46,091 nucleotides of DNA, from the NCBI GenBank assembly GCA_003132145.1, contig PKWU01000012.1, positions 1 to 46,091 of the forward strand, read 5' to 3'. The notes beneath the pieces were generated by a model. It was not told where the DNA came from. It did no database searches and worked only from the letters and a program-made list of their open reading frames with translations. This DNA comes from Granulicella sp. (GTDB taxonomy: Bacteria > Acidobacteriota > Terriglobia > Terriglobales > Acidobacteriaceae). The translations under genes and the position numbers were made by a program. Positions 1 to 8,273 of this stretch are shown here, piece after piece (the stretch's first letter is position 1; every line of letters begins with the position of its first letter).

Positions 1-603
1 GGCCACTTCAACATTTTCGTCCACAACTGCGCTGATTTTTCGCGCTCGGTGCTGAACATCTACCTGCCCGATGCGATCCATCGCAGCGTCGTGGCGGACA
101 TTGGAATGACCACGCCGAAGCAGGTGGCGCACTCGCTGGTGCAGTATGGCAGGAAGCATCCTGAGCTGGAGATGTCCGCGTTCGTGATTCCCCAGGTGCC
201 CGGGACGATCAAACGCAGCAAGCCGGTCAAGGGCGTGGCCCAGTCGCTGGTGAAGAGCAAGAAGTACCTGATTCCCATGACCATTCTGACCCCGGAGTTG
301 ACCGGTGGGCTGGTGGTTGCGTATCTGGCCAAGGGCAGCACGGAACTGCCCAAGAACGCCATGGTCTTCAATGTGAACGATAACCAGATGGAGCCGGGGG
401 CGCCCTGGCCAGTGCAGCCGACAAACTCCGATCCCGACAGGAAGCTTCTCGCTTCGCCCGCGCCTGCGCCCACCGCCTCGCCCACGCCTGCAACCGCCGC
501 CGCGCCTGCGCCTGCGCCCACTGCCTCGCCCGCGCCTGCAACCGCCGCTGCGCCGGCGGCCTTGGCCACGGCCTTGCCTGCGGCATCGGCTGCGCTGCCG
601 TAG
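1..603 (+). CDS. 3' part of a conserved protein with an NCADF motif and a Pro/Ala-rich tail
   Basis: The reading frame is open from base 1, so the true start lies outside the window; the ATG-like codon at 49 is probably internal. The first visible residues contain HNCADFSRSVLN. A Cys-containing motif of this kind occurs in NlpC/P60- and LRAT-like Cys-peptidase folds, but I cannot assign the family from this piece. A well-structured segment of about 130 residues is followed by a low-complexity Ala/Pro/Thr tail built from a 16-residue repeat. The frame ends at TAG 601-603. Such tails are typical of exported or cell-surface proteins. The function is unknown; catalytic activity of the Cys is only a possibility. 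Confidence 0.7.
   Translation, partial: GHFNIFVHNCADFSRSVLNIYLPDAIHRSVVADIGMTTPKQVAHSLVQYGRKHPELEMSAFVIPQVPGTIKRSKPVKGVAQSLVKSKKYLIPMTILTPELTGGLVVAYLAKGSTELPKNAMVFNVNDNQMEPGAPWPVQPTNSDPDRKLLASPAPAPTASPTPATAAAPAPAPTASPAPATAAAPAALATALPAASAALP
460..549 (+). repeat. 48-bp tandem repeat coding the Ala/Pro/Thr tail
   Basis: Nearly two copies of a 48-bp unit, with identical starts at 460 and 508, encode a 16-residue unit of the type APTASPxPATAA. The unit is in frame with the preceding gene, so copy-number change would alter tail length without a frameshift. Confidence 0.7.
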
Positions 604-1053
604 CTCTTTCTACCGATGTCGCGTGTTGCGCTTCGGACCAAATTCGGGAGTATTCACCCGCTCACAGCTAGCCGCTGTGGAAATGTCGACCGCATGTTCA
701 GCTTCTACGGTACATGTGCTTTATAGCTAAGATATTTGCTCATGGCCTTGAAAGAATGCATCTAACGGGAAGTGACCGTTCTCCTCTCTCCCTAGCTCCC
801 TGAGCTAAGGAAGACCATCGGACATGTGCATCTAATCTGCCCGTGTATTACAAGGACAAATCAAGGAAATATTGAACGGGATCATAGTAATCCCGTAGTT
901 CTGCGGGTCCCAAAGCTCTTCGGTCTCTTTGAGCGCCTTTCCCGTTTCCCGGTTTTGTGTTGGACATTGAGAGATCGAACCATCAAAGCCGGCGGCCGTC
1001 AACGCAACACAAGTTCAACGTAATACGGCGGAGTTCTGCCTGTAGGAGGAATC
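604..1053. other. Intergenic region, no gene recognised
   Basis: This 450-base stretch has no open frame with a credible product. It is more AT-rich than its surroundings between about 700 and 780. It presumably carries the promoter of the OmpA-family gene at 1054, but no convincing -35/-10 pair was found. The ORFs that can be drawn here run into the OmpA gene in another frame. Confidence 0.5.
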
Positions 1054-2595
1054 TTGAAGAACATTTATTTGTTAGCAGTCGTATGTGTCCTCAGTCTGAG
1101 CGCATTTGCCCAAGCGAACCCGCAAGCTACGGTGGTCCTCGTGCCCGCGGGTACCGTGTCCGCATACCGCGTGGTCGTAACCAGTCGCTCGGTCCAGGCG
1201 ATCAACTATCAACATCGGAGCGGTGCCTCGGACGTGGACTTTGCCGGCACGGCTTTGTTGCCTTCAGCGAACGGTACAGCCAAGGTGCGAAGCAAGCGCG
1301 GCACCATGGAAGTCGAGGCAGAATTCGGAAAGTTGCAAAGTCCTACTACCTTCGGCAGCGAATATCTTACCTATGTCCTGTGGGCGATTAGCCCCGAGGG
1401 GCGGGCTGTCAACCTTGGAGAAGTGCTGGTCGGCGACAATGACCGGAGCAAGCTGACTGCGACCACCGACCTGCAGGCATTCGCCCTGATCGTTACCGCG
1501 GAACCGTATTTTGCTGTCCGCCAGCCCAGCGATGTTATTGTCCTTGAGAACGTCGTTCGCGCCGATACCAAGGGAACCACCGAGGCCGTGAATGCAAAGT
1601 ACGAACTGATGGAGCGCGGCGGCTATATTCCCACCGGCTATAAGTTCGACCCCGTCGTTCTGAGCGCCAGCCTGCCGCTGGAGTTCTACGAGGCGCGCAA
1701 TGCGCTGCGGATCGCAAAATCTGAAGGAGCGGAAACGTATGCGACCGCGAGCTATCAGCACGCCGTTCAGTTGATGGACACTGCCGATGCGGACGCCATA
1801 AACAAGCACATGGACAAAAAGCCCCTGATCGCCGTTGCTCGCGAGACGGTACAGACGGCCGAAGATGCACGAGAGATCGCGGTCAAGAAGATCAATGAGG
1901 AACGCCTCGCGAACGATCGTCAGGCTTCGATCGATGCACAGGCGAGATCTCAGGCTCAAGCCGACAACGCTACCCGGCTGAAGCAGCAGGCTCAGTCCGA
2001 TGCAGCAAAGGCGCAGGCTGAAACGGCCGCGAATCAAGCTGCATCGACGGCTGCAATCTCCGCGGCCCAGGCTGATGCACAACAGGCTCGCATCGCTGCG
2101 GCGAATGCTCAGCAGAAGGAGAATCAGGCGAACAGCGATAAGGCCGCAATGCGTGCAAAATTGTCCGAACAACTGAACCTGATTCTGGAAACGCGCGATA
2201 GCGCTCGCGGACTGATTGTTAGCATGTCCGATGTTTTGTTCGACACCGGAAAGTTCACCTTGAAGCCCGGCGCACGGGAGAAGCTTGCCAAGGTTGCCGG
2301 AATATTGATCGCCTATCCAGGACTTAATATCGAAGTCGACGGTTATACCGACAATGTCGGCGGCGATGCAATGAATCAGACGCTGTCGGAGAACCGCGCT
2401 GGGGCCGTTCGCGATTATCTGGTGCAGCAGGGCGTAACCACAAACTCAGTCACTTCAAAGGGCTTCGGTAACACGTTGCCGGTCGCCTCGAACGATAACT
2501 CAGCGGGCAGGCAGGAGAACCGCAGGGTGGAACTGGTTGTATCCGGCGACGCAATCGGCAGCCCAGCCAATGCACCGAATGGAAGTTTGCGCTGA
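1054..2595 (+). CDS. OmpA-family outer-membrane/peptidoglycan-binding protein
   Basis: Encodes 513 residues. The start is TTG at 1054, chosen because AGGAGGA lies at 1044-1050 and a clear signal peptide follows (KNIYLLAVVCVLSLSAFAQA). After an N-terminal beta-rich region (about residues 25-200) there is a long Ala/Gln/Asp-rich helical, probably coiled-coil stretch (about 270-375). A C-terminal OmpA-like domain (about 390-497) carries VLFDTGKFTLKPGA, the DGYTDN motif and the NRRVE end typical of the family. OmpA domains bind peptidoglycan non-covalently, so the protein likely tethers or senses the cell envelope from the periplasm. It is monocistronic, with a hairpin just downstream. The N-terminal part is not recognised. 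Confidence 0.88.
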   Translation: MKNIYLLAVVCVLSLSAFAQANPQATVVLVPAGTVSAYRVVVTSRSVQAINYQHRSGASDVDFAGTALLPSANGTAKVRSKRGTMEVEAEFGKLQSPTTFGSEYLTYVLWAISPEGRAVNLGEVLVGDNDRSKLTATTDLQAFALIVTAEPYFAVRQPSDVIVLENVVRADTKGTTEAVNAKYELMERGGYIPTGYKFDPVVLSASLPLEFYEARNALRIAKSEGAETYATASYQHAVQLMDTADADAINKHMDKKPLIAVARETVQTAEDAREIAVKKINEERLANDRQASIDAQARSQAQADNATRLKQQAQSDAAKAQAETAANQAASTAAISAAQADAQQARIAAANAQQKENQANSDKAAMRAKLSEQLNLILETRDSARGLIVSMSDVLFDTGKFTLKPGAREKLAKVAGILIAYPGLNIEVDGYTDNVGGDAMNQTLSENRAGAVRDYLVQQGVTTNSVTSKGFGNTLPVASNDNSAGRQENRRVELVVSGDAIGSPANAPNGSLR

Positions 2596-2610
2596 CTAGG
2601 CCATGGTACC

Positions 2611-2637
2611 GCTGCGGCCTCGACACGGGGCCGCAGC
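2611..2637 (+). terminator. Hairpin downstream of the OmpA-family gene
   Basis: A perfect 9-bp stem (GCTGCGGCC at 2611-2619 with its complement at 2629-2637) and a 9-nt loop lie 15 bases after the stop codon. It is followed by ACACTTT, a weak T-run. This is a likely intrinsic terminator. Confidence 0.55.
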
Positions 2638-2683
2638 ACACTTTAAGTAAGCTCGTCTGGTTGCAGGAAAGCGAGGAGTAAAA

Positions 2684-2839
2684 ATGCTTGGAACAATATT
2701 AATTGTGGTTCTTCTTCTGGCACTGTTCGGGGCATGGCCGCGGTGGCCGCATAGCAGAGACTGGGGATATTATCCCAGCGGGGGATTGGGAACGATCCTC
2801 TTGATTGTTATCATTCTCATGCTATTAGGCAGGATTTGA
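2684..2839 (+). CDS. DUF3309 family small membrane protein
   Basis: A 51-residue protein with an ATG at 2684 and AGGAGT about 8 bases upstream. It has two hydrophobic segments (residues 3-17 and 36-49) around a central Trp/Pro/Gly motif of the form WPRWPHSRDWGYYPSGG, which is the hallmark of DUF3309. Family members are tiny inner-membrane proteins of unknown function, often found near stress genes. It lies 15 bases ahead of the glycosyltransferase gene, so cotranscription is plausible. Confidence 0.85.
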   Translation: MLGTILIVVLLLALFGAWPRWPHSRDWGYYPSGGLGTILLIVIILMLLGRI

Positions 2840-2854
2840 CCGGGAAAGTGGGAC

Positions 2855-5239
2855 ATGATGGCGCTTCCTGAAATGATGCTCCCGGATAATACTTTCTTGC
2901 GGCAGGACCAAAGGGAAGCTTTGACCGTGGCTTTGAAAGCCAGCAGTTCCCCCTTGCCAACTCGCATAGCGTTTATTGGAAACTACCTGCCGCGCGAGTG
3001 CGGAATTGCCACTTTTACAACAGACCTATGCACTGCGATCGCAACCGAATTCGGAGATGGACGGCTGTTTGCAATTCCAGTCAATGATCCCGACTGTAAG
3101 TACAACTATCCGGAGCAAGTCCGTCTGGAGCTTGCCCAGGAGGAAATCGCCTCCTATGAACAAGCTGCTGATTTTCTCAATTTCAATGGCAATGATCTAG
3201 TTTGTCTGCAACATGAATATGGAATTTATGGCGGCATGGCAGGTAGCCACATTCTGACCTTGCTGCGCAAATTGAAGATGCCGCTTGTGACTACGCTGCA
3301 TACGGTGCTGCGCGAACCAGACACAAACCAGCGTGCCGTGCTCAAAGAGATCGCACAGCTTTCCGATCGTCTTATCGTGATGAGCCAGTTGGCGGCCCAA
3401 TTGCTGCGTGAAGTGTATGCGGTTCCGGGCGGTAAGATCGATATCATTCCGCATGGCGTGCCGGATCTTCCCTTCATGGATCCTAACTACTTCAAAGACA
3501 AGTTTGGCACGGAGGGCAAGTCCGTGCTGCTCACATTTGGTTTACTGTCTCCCAACAAGGGCATTGAGAATGTCATTCGCGCGCTGCCTGCGATTCTGGC
3601 AAGACTGCCGAACGTGGTCTATATCGTCTCCGGAGTGACCCACCCGCATGTCCGCCGGAGCGAGGGCGAGCGTTACCGTGAAGGGTTGCTGGCGCTGGCA
3701 GATCGGCTTGGCGTCTCCGATCACTTGATTTTCAACAACCGTTTTGTGGGTCTGGAAGAACTTGTCGAGTATGTGGGCACGGCCGATATTTACATCACGC
3801 CATACCAGCAGGAGGCACAGATCGTCTCCGGCACACTTGCGATTGCGCTTGGTGCGGGGAAAGCCATTGTTTCCACGCCATACTGGCACGCCAAGGAGTT
3901 GCTTGCGGAGAAGCGGGGGGTGATCGTTCCATTTGAGGACCCCAAAGCGATTGCCGAGGCGGTTCTCGCATTGCTGGAGAACGATGCGGAACGTCATGCC
4001 ATGCGGAAGAGAGCCTATCTGTACTCCCGCGGAACGACGTGGCCCAAGACCGCGCAGGCCTACATGGCCAGCTTTCAGCGGGCACGCTTCGAGCGCTCGT
4101 TACAGCCAAGGGCCGCCCAACAGGATGATCTTGTTATCGAACCGGTTGACCTTCTGCCGGCGTTGAACACAGAGCATCTGTTGACCATGACAGACGACAC
4201 CGGCATATTGCAGCACGCCATCTTCTCCATTCCGAACATGCGCGAGGGTTACACGACCGACGACAACGCTCGCGCGCTCATTGTGTCCATTCTGCTGGAT
4301 GAAAGTCCGGAACGTGCGGGAGGACGGAAATATTCAGACCTCTCCCATCGCTATCTGGCCTTTTTATGGCTTGCTTTCAATACCAATACCGGGAGGTTCA
4401 GAAACTTCCTCGGTTACGACCGCAAGTGGCTGGAAACGGTTGGGTCGGAGGACAGCCATGGACGCGCGTTGTGGTCGCTGGGGAAGGTGCTGGGGCATTC
4501 GCGGAATGCAGGGTTGAGAGGGGCCACTGGCAGGCTTTTTGAAGCCGCGGTCCCGGCAACACTCACGTTCACCAGTCCGCGTGCCTGGGCGTTTTGCATC
4601 TTGGGCATGCAGGCGTATCTGGACTGGTTCCCTGGAGACAGAGCGATCCAAAGTGCTCGCAATACGCTTGCAAACCGGCTCCTCGACATCTATGAGAGAA
4701 CTCATACCGAGACGTGGAGGTGGTTTGAGAAGAGTCTCTCGTACTCGAACGCAAGGCTGTCGCAGGCGCTTATCCTGGCAGGATGGCGGAGTGACAACCA
4801 TAGAATGATTGAAGTTGGCATGGATTCTCTGAAGTGGCTTGTGGCCGAGCAGCACTGCGGCGATGAGGAGATTGTCGTGCCGATTGGATCGAATGGATTC
4901 TATGCTGAGGGACAGGAGAAGGCGCGATTCGATCAGCAGCCGGTGGAGGCCTGCGCAACCGTCTCCGCCTGCCTGGAAGTGTACAAGCTGACGGAAGAGT
5001 GCCAATGGCGCGATGCAGCGTGGCGGGCTTTCCGGTGGTTTCTAGGCAAGAACGATCTGCAGGTTGCGCTTTACGACGCATCGACAGGTGGATGCCGGGA
5101 CGGCCTTCATCCCGACCGCGTGAACCAAAACCAGGGAGCTGAATCCACGCTCTCGTTCCTCATGGCGCTGCTCGAAATGCAGGCGGCCAAAGTGGCAAAC
5201 GTAGACAAACTGCATCGGGAAATGAGTATCACTCGTTGA
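2855..5239 (+). CDS. GT4-type glycosyltransferase with C-terminal alpha-helical domain
   Basis: Encodes 794 residues. The N-terminal half (about 35-420) is a GT-B glycosyltransferase: it begins RIAFIGNYLPRECGIATFT, and shows the interdomain IIPHGVPD and the nucleotide-sugar site region ITPYQQEAQIVSGTLAIALG. The second half (about 440-780) is a separate domain with repeated helix pairs and aromatic motifs (GYTTDDNARAL, SYSNARLSQALI), reminiscent of an (alpha/alpha)n toroid as in GH-like or lyase folds. The stop overlaps the start of the GH130-type gene by 4 bases, so the two are translationally coupled. The domain order and the pairing with GH130 suggest synthesis or turnover of a mannose- or glucose-containing glycan; the substrate is not known. 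The protein is cytoplasmic, as no signal peptide is seen. Confidence 0.85.
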   Translation: MMALPEMMLPDNTFLRQDQREALTVALKASSSPLPTRIAFIGNYLPRECGIATFTTDLCTAIATEFGDGRLFAIPVNDPDCKYNYPEQVRLELAQEEIASYEQAADFLNFNGNDLVCLQHEYGIYGGMAGSHILTLLRKLKMPLVTTLHTVLREPDTNQRAVLKEIAQLSDRLIVMSQLAAQLLREVYAVPGGKIDIIPHGVPDLPFMDPNYFKDKFGTEGKSVLLTFGLLSPNKGIENVIRALPAILARLPNVVYIVSGVTHPHVRRSEGERYREGLLALADRLGVSDHLIFNNRFVGLEELVEYVGTADIYITPYQQEAQIVSGTLAIALGAGKAIVSTPYWHAKELLAEKRGVIVPFEDPKAIAEAVLALLENDAERHAMRKRAYLYSRGTTWPKTAQAYMASFQRARFERSLQPRAAQQDDLVIEPVDLLPALNTEHLLTMTDDTGILQHAIFSIPNMREGYTTDDNARALIVSILLDESPERAGGRKYSDLSHRYLAFLWLAFNTNTGRFRNFLGYDRKWLETVGSEDSHGRALWSLGKVLGHSRNAGLRGATGRLFEAAVPATLTFTSPRAWAFCILGMQAYLDWFPGDRAIQSARNTLANRLLDIYERTHTETWRWFEKSLSYSNARLSQALILAGWRSDNHRMIEVGMDSLKWLVAEQHCGDEEIVVPIGSNGFYAEGQEKARFDQQPVEACATVSACLEVYKLTEECQWRDAAWRAFRWFLGKNDLQVALYDASTGGCRDGLHPDRVNQNQGAESTLSFLMALLEMQAAKVANVDKLHREMSITR

Positions 5240-6264
5240 ATCCAATCCATTCACTAGACGTTCCGGCGGAATCCGTTGTCCTGGAGCAACTCGATCCAGG
5301 ACCCTGTACGGAGCACCCCTTGTTTATCCGCAGTTCAGAAAATCCTATCCTCCGGCGTGAAGACTGGCCTTACCCAATTAACAGTGTCTTCAACGCGGGG
5401 GCGGTACGGCTTGCCGACGGAGACACCCTGCTTCTGTGCCGCGTTGAAGACCGCACCGGGCTGTCGCACCTTTGCGCCGCGCGTTCCACAAATGGGGTTG
5501 ATGGATGGCGAATCGATCCCCAACCGACGTTGCTGGCAAAGCCCCGGGAGTATCCTGAAGAACTTTGGGGCATCGAAGATCCGCGTATTACCTGGGTCCC
5601 GGAGTTGCAGCAATACGCAATCGCCTATACCTCCTTCGCACGAGGAGGTCCGTGTGTGTCCCTCGCGCTGACTAAAGACTTCAAGAGCTTCGAGCGATTT
5701 GGGGTCATCATGCAGCCCGAGGACAAGGACGCGGCTCTGTTGCCGAGAAGAATTGGCGGCCTCTGGGCCCTGATTCACCGCCCCATGACGACGCTGGGAA
5801 CGCATATGTGGATATCCTATTCGCCGGACCTAACGCACTGGGGTGGTCACAAGGTGATCCTCGAAGCACGCTACGGCGGATGGTGGGATGCCAACAAGAT
5901 TGGGCTCTGTTCTCCGCCAATTGAAACCGCCAAAGGCTGGCTGGCAATCTACCACGGCGTCCGGCAGACTGCGTCTGGTAGCATCTACCGTCTGGGTCTG
6001 GCGCTCTTCGATCTGCAGAGGCCCGAGGTCTGCCTGCAACGCGGCAGTTCCTGGATATTCGGGCCCGAAGCTCCCTATGAGCGTGGCGGTGACGTCAGTG
6101 ACGTCGTCTTTCCATGCGGACAGACCATCGGCGCGGACGGGGACACTATTCATCTCTACTACGGCGCGGCCGATACCAGCATCGCAATGGCCACGGGCAG
6201 TATCCGCCGGTTGCTCGCCTGGCTTGGCTCCAATTTGAGTTCAGCAGAAAGACACACGTTTTAG
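5236..6264 (+). CDS. GH130-type glycoside phosphorylase/hydrolase
   Basis: Encodes 342 residues from a TTG at 5236 that overlaps the preceding TGA (5237-5239); GGGAAATGAG upstream serves as ribosome site. Family GH130 features appear in order: NPILRREDWPYPINSVFNAGA near the N-terminus, LLLCRVEDRTG, AARSTNGVDGW, the GIEDPRI motif containing the family's catalytic Asp, and a five-bladed-propeller pattern of WxxxxP and IYHGV motifs. Known GH130 enzymes phosphorolyse or hydrolyse beta-1,2- or beta-1,4-mannosides. No signal peptide is present, so it acts in the cytosol. Its coupling to the glycosyltransferase suggests joint metabolism of one intracellular glycan. Whether it is a phosphorylase or a hydrolase cannot be decided here. 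Confidence 0.87.
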   Translation: MNPIHSLDVPAESVVLEQLDPGPCTEHPLFIRSSENPILRREDWPYPINSVFNAGAVRLADGDTLLLCRVEDRTGLSHLCAARSTNGVDGWRIDPQPTLLAKPREYPEELWGIEDPRITWVPELQQYAIAYTSFARGGPCVSLALTKDFKSFERFGVIMQPEDKDAALLPRRIGGLWALIHRPMTTLGTHMWISYSPDLTHWGGHKVILEARYGGWWDANKIGLCSPPIETAKGWLAIYHGVRQTASGSIYRLGLALFDLQRPEVCLQRGSSWIFGPEAPYERGGDVSDVVFPCGQTIGADGDTIHLYYGAADTSIAMATGSIRRLLAWLGSNLSSAERHTF

Positions 6265-6519
6265 TTCGCGCGGCGTCATAACCGATAGGGACAGGAAAGA
6301 TGAGGAATGCAAGCCGGAATTGGCCCGATTGGCTACCGCATCTGCATTGATCGCGACCAGTGTGCCCACGCTGCAATTTGGTAAAGATCAATCCCCCAGG
6401 AGTTGCGCTCGTTCAATGGCCTGTTCGCTATGTTTGCACTGCGCCCTGTTCGCTGCGTACTCTGTTGACGAAGGAACTACTGGTTTCTTTTGCGCAGCAC
6501 GCATGCAGGGGCAATTTGT

Positions 6520-7188
6520 ATGAGTGTTTTTGTTCAGCAATCGTCTCCATTGCCTGCGCCACGCCTGCATCCCTCGCTGATGCCGCACTGGCTCACGCAC
6601 CTGGGAGCGCTGGGGCTCTTCTCCGTTGCGGTGGTCGATTCTTCGGTCATCCCACTGCCTCTGCCCGGCAGCACCGACCTGCTGTTGCTGTGGCTGGTGG
6701 CGCATAGCGGCAATCCCTGGCTGCTGGCCCCTTGTGCCATTGCAGGCAGCATCCTGGGCGGATACACCACCTGGCACATTGGCCGCAGAGGCGGCGAAAC
6801 GGCGCTGCGCAGCTATGTGCCGGAGCGTCTTCTTGGCCGTGTCGTCACCTGGGTTGAGCGTCATCCACTCCTGGCTGTCTTTCTTCCCGCCCTGCTTCCT
6901 CCACCCATTCCGCTCTTGCCGTTTGCGCTCGCCTCCGGCGCGCTGGGCGTCTCGCGCAGGCGCTTCCTCGGCGTCTACGGCGCGGCCCGCTGCCTGCGTT
7001 ACTCCTTCATCGCGTGGCTCGGCGTGGCCTATGGACGCAGGATCGTCCGCATGTGGTCTGGAACTCTCCAGAGGTGGTCAACTCCGCTGCTTTGCGTGTT
7101 CGTGGGTCTACTGGCTGCCGGAGTTTGTTATGGGATATGGAAGATTCGCGGGCTGCGCAAGATCGAGGCCGCAGAGGAACCTGCGTAA
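6520..7188 (+). CDS. DedA/VTT-domain membrane protein
   Basis: Encodes 222 residues. ATG 6520 is preferred over an in-frame TTG at 6490 because AGGGG (6506-6510) lies at a good distance. It shows the VTT (SNARE-associated) pattern: an N-terminal re-entrant region VVDSSVIPLPLPGSTDLLL, GSILGGYTTWHIGRRGG, then FLPALLPPPIPLLPFALASGALG, followed by RRRFL and two C-terminal membrane segments. DedA proteins are inner-membrane proteins linked to lipid flipping (undecaprenyl phosphate in some) and membrane homeostasis. The 255 bases upstream (6265-6519) contain nothing else recognisable. The substrate cannot be inferred. Confidence 0.85.
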   Translation: MSVFVQQSSPLPAPRLHPSLMPHWLTHLGALGLFSVAVVDSSVIPLPLPGSTDLLLLWLVAHSGNPWLLAPCAIAGSILGGYTTWHIGRRGGETALRSYVPERLLGRVVTWVERHPLLAVFLPALLPPPIPLLPFALASGALGVSRRRFLGVYGAARCLRYSFIAWLGVAYGRRIVRMWSGTLQRWSTPLLCVFVGLLAAGVCYGIWKIRGLRKIEAAEEPA

Positions 7189-7211
7189 ATGCCTGCTGCA
7201 TCGATGCTCAA

Positions 7212-7246
7212 CAATGCAGGGATGCAGTATTCCTGAGCCTGCATTG
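7212..7246. terminator. Inverted repeat between convergent genes
   Basis: CAATGCAGG at 7212-7220 pairs perfectly with CCTGCATTG at 7238-7246 around a 17-nt loop. It sits between the convergent DedA and CsbD genes and may end transcription from both sides. The long loop and missing T-run make this tentative. Confidence 0.4.
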
Positions 7247-7263
7247 AACATGATCGATACTCG

Positions 7264-7539
7264 TTATGGCTTTAGGGTGTCGCTGTTCTTGTTATCTTCG
7301 ATATCCACGGTTGAATCTTTCCTGCTAAGTTTCACCTGAGTATCGATATGGACTTCGGTGTTCTCAACGGCATCGCGGACCGTGTCCTTTGCTTTACCCC
7401 ACGCCCCCTCGACTTTGCCCTTCACCTGCTGGGCCATGCCTTTGACCTGGAGCCGGGTATTGCCGCTCAACTCCCCCGCCGCACGCTTGGCGCTTCCCAC
7501 CACTTCGTCGATTGCTCCCTTTACTCGATCTCGATTCAT
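7264..7539 (-). CDS. CsbD family stress-response protein
   Basis: Encodes 91 residues. The ATG at 7539 has GGAGGT 6 bases upstream. The first 60 residues are the CsbD signature: MNRDRVKGAIDEVVGSAKR, then repeated short amphipathic Lys/Gly/Ala helices (QVKGKVEGAWGKAKD). The last 30 residues are a polar tail. CsbD-like proteins are small soluble proteins induced by general stress, with unknown biochemical function. The neighbours on the same strand are a response regulator and a Crp/Fnr regulator, which fits a stress-related group. Confidence 0.9.
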   Translation of the reverse strand: MNRDRVKGAIDEVVGSAKRAAGELSGNTRLQVKGMAQQVKGKVEGAWGKAKDTVRDAVENTEVHIDTQVKLSRKDSTVDIEDNKNSDTLKP

Positions 7540-7611
7540 TGGTCCACCTCCGTGGATGGAAGATTTATCAATTCAACTGGGGCATCTCTTCCGTACCCGG
7601 CGGTATATCGC

Positions 7612-8205
7612 CTACGCAGTCATCCGATCCGATGGCTGGACGATTTCGTACTGTATCGGACTGCTGCAATGGATACACTCTGTTTCGCGCATCAGGCCGT
7701 CAGAGTCGTCGATGGCCTGGGGAAAGCTTCTCAGGCACACCGGGCAGGAGATCGTAACGCATGTCTCCGGCGCGGAGCCGTGACCGTTCCGCTGAATCCA
7801 GACAGGCTCCGCTGAGCTGGAAGGTTGGGGAGCATGCCGTTTGATCTGAGGCAGTGCTCCGAGGATATGCAAGAGCGAGTCCATGCCGCTGCCCTTTTGA
7901 TAGAAAGCGTCGGCGGAAGCTCCGCAAGGCACCTCGCTGCCGAAATACGCACCGCTCATTGCGATCTTATGGACTGCGGGAAACCGGCGGCCAACCACGG
8001 AGAGCAACTCGAAGCCGGACATCCCGGGCATGTCGAGATCAGAGAGAAGGATGTCGGGCATCTCCTGGTGGATCTCGCGCAATGCGCAGAAGCCGTCTTC
8101 GGCGGACCGCACATGGTACCCCATCTCGCCAAGCACCAGCGACATCGTCGTTCGGATCAAAGGCTCATCGTCTACGACGAGGACTTTAGCTTTTCTATTG
8201 GGCAT
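7612..8205 (-). CDS. Response regulator with C-terminal Cys-pair (zinc-ribbon-like) tail
   Basis: ATG 8205 (MPNRKAKVLVVDDE) is chosen over an upstream in-frame start at 8253 because GGAGGTG lies just before it. The protein has 197 residues. Residues 6-120 form a receiver domain: acidic pair DD at 12-13, phospho-acceptor Asp56 in SDLDMPG, and a Lys in FYQKG. There is no HTH output domain. Instead the last 45 residues contain CPVC and CIHC pairs separated by about 20 residues, which looks like a zinc ribbon. Single-domain regulators often act by protein contact; the metal-binding tail is unusual and may be the output module. No histidine kinase lies nearby. Confidence 0.8.
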   Translation of the reverse strand: MPNRKAKVLVVDDEPLIRTTMSLVLGEMGYHVRSAEDGFCALREIHQEMPDILLSDLDMPGMSGFELLSVVGRRFPAVHKIAMSGAYFGSEVPCGASADAFYQKGSGMDSLLHILGALPQIKRHAPQPSSSAEPVWIQRNGHGSAPETCVTISCPVCLRSFPQAIDDSDGLMRETECIHCSSPIQYEIVQPSDRMTA

Positions 8206-8273
8206 CCAGCACCTCCAATAGCCTTCTATAGGGTATTGTGCCGAGTATCCCATTCAGTCAGTTGCAATACTGT

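Noticed and set aside
1264..2172. A 302-codon minus-strand ORF inside the OmpA-family gene
   Set aside because: It is a shadow of the real gene, rich in Leu, Arg and Ser, with no family features.
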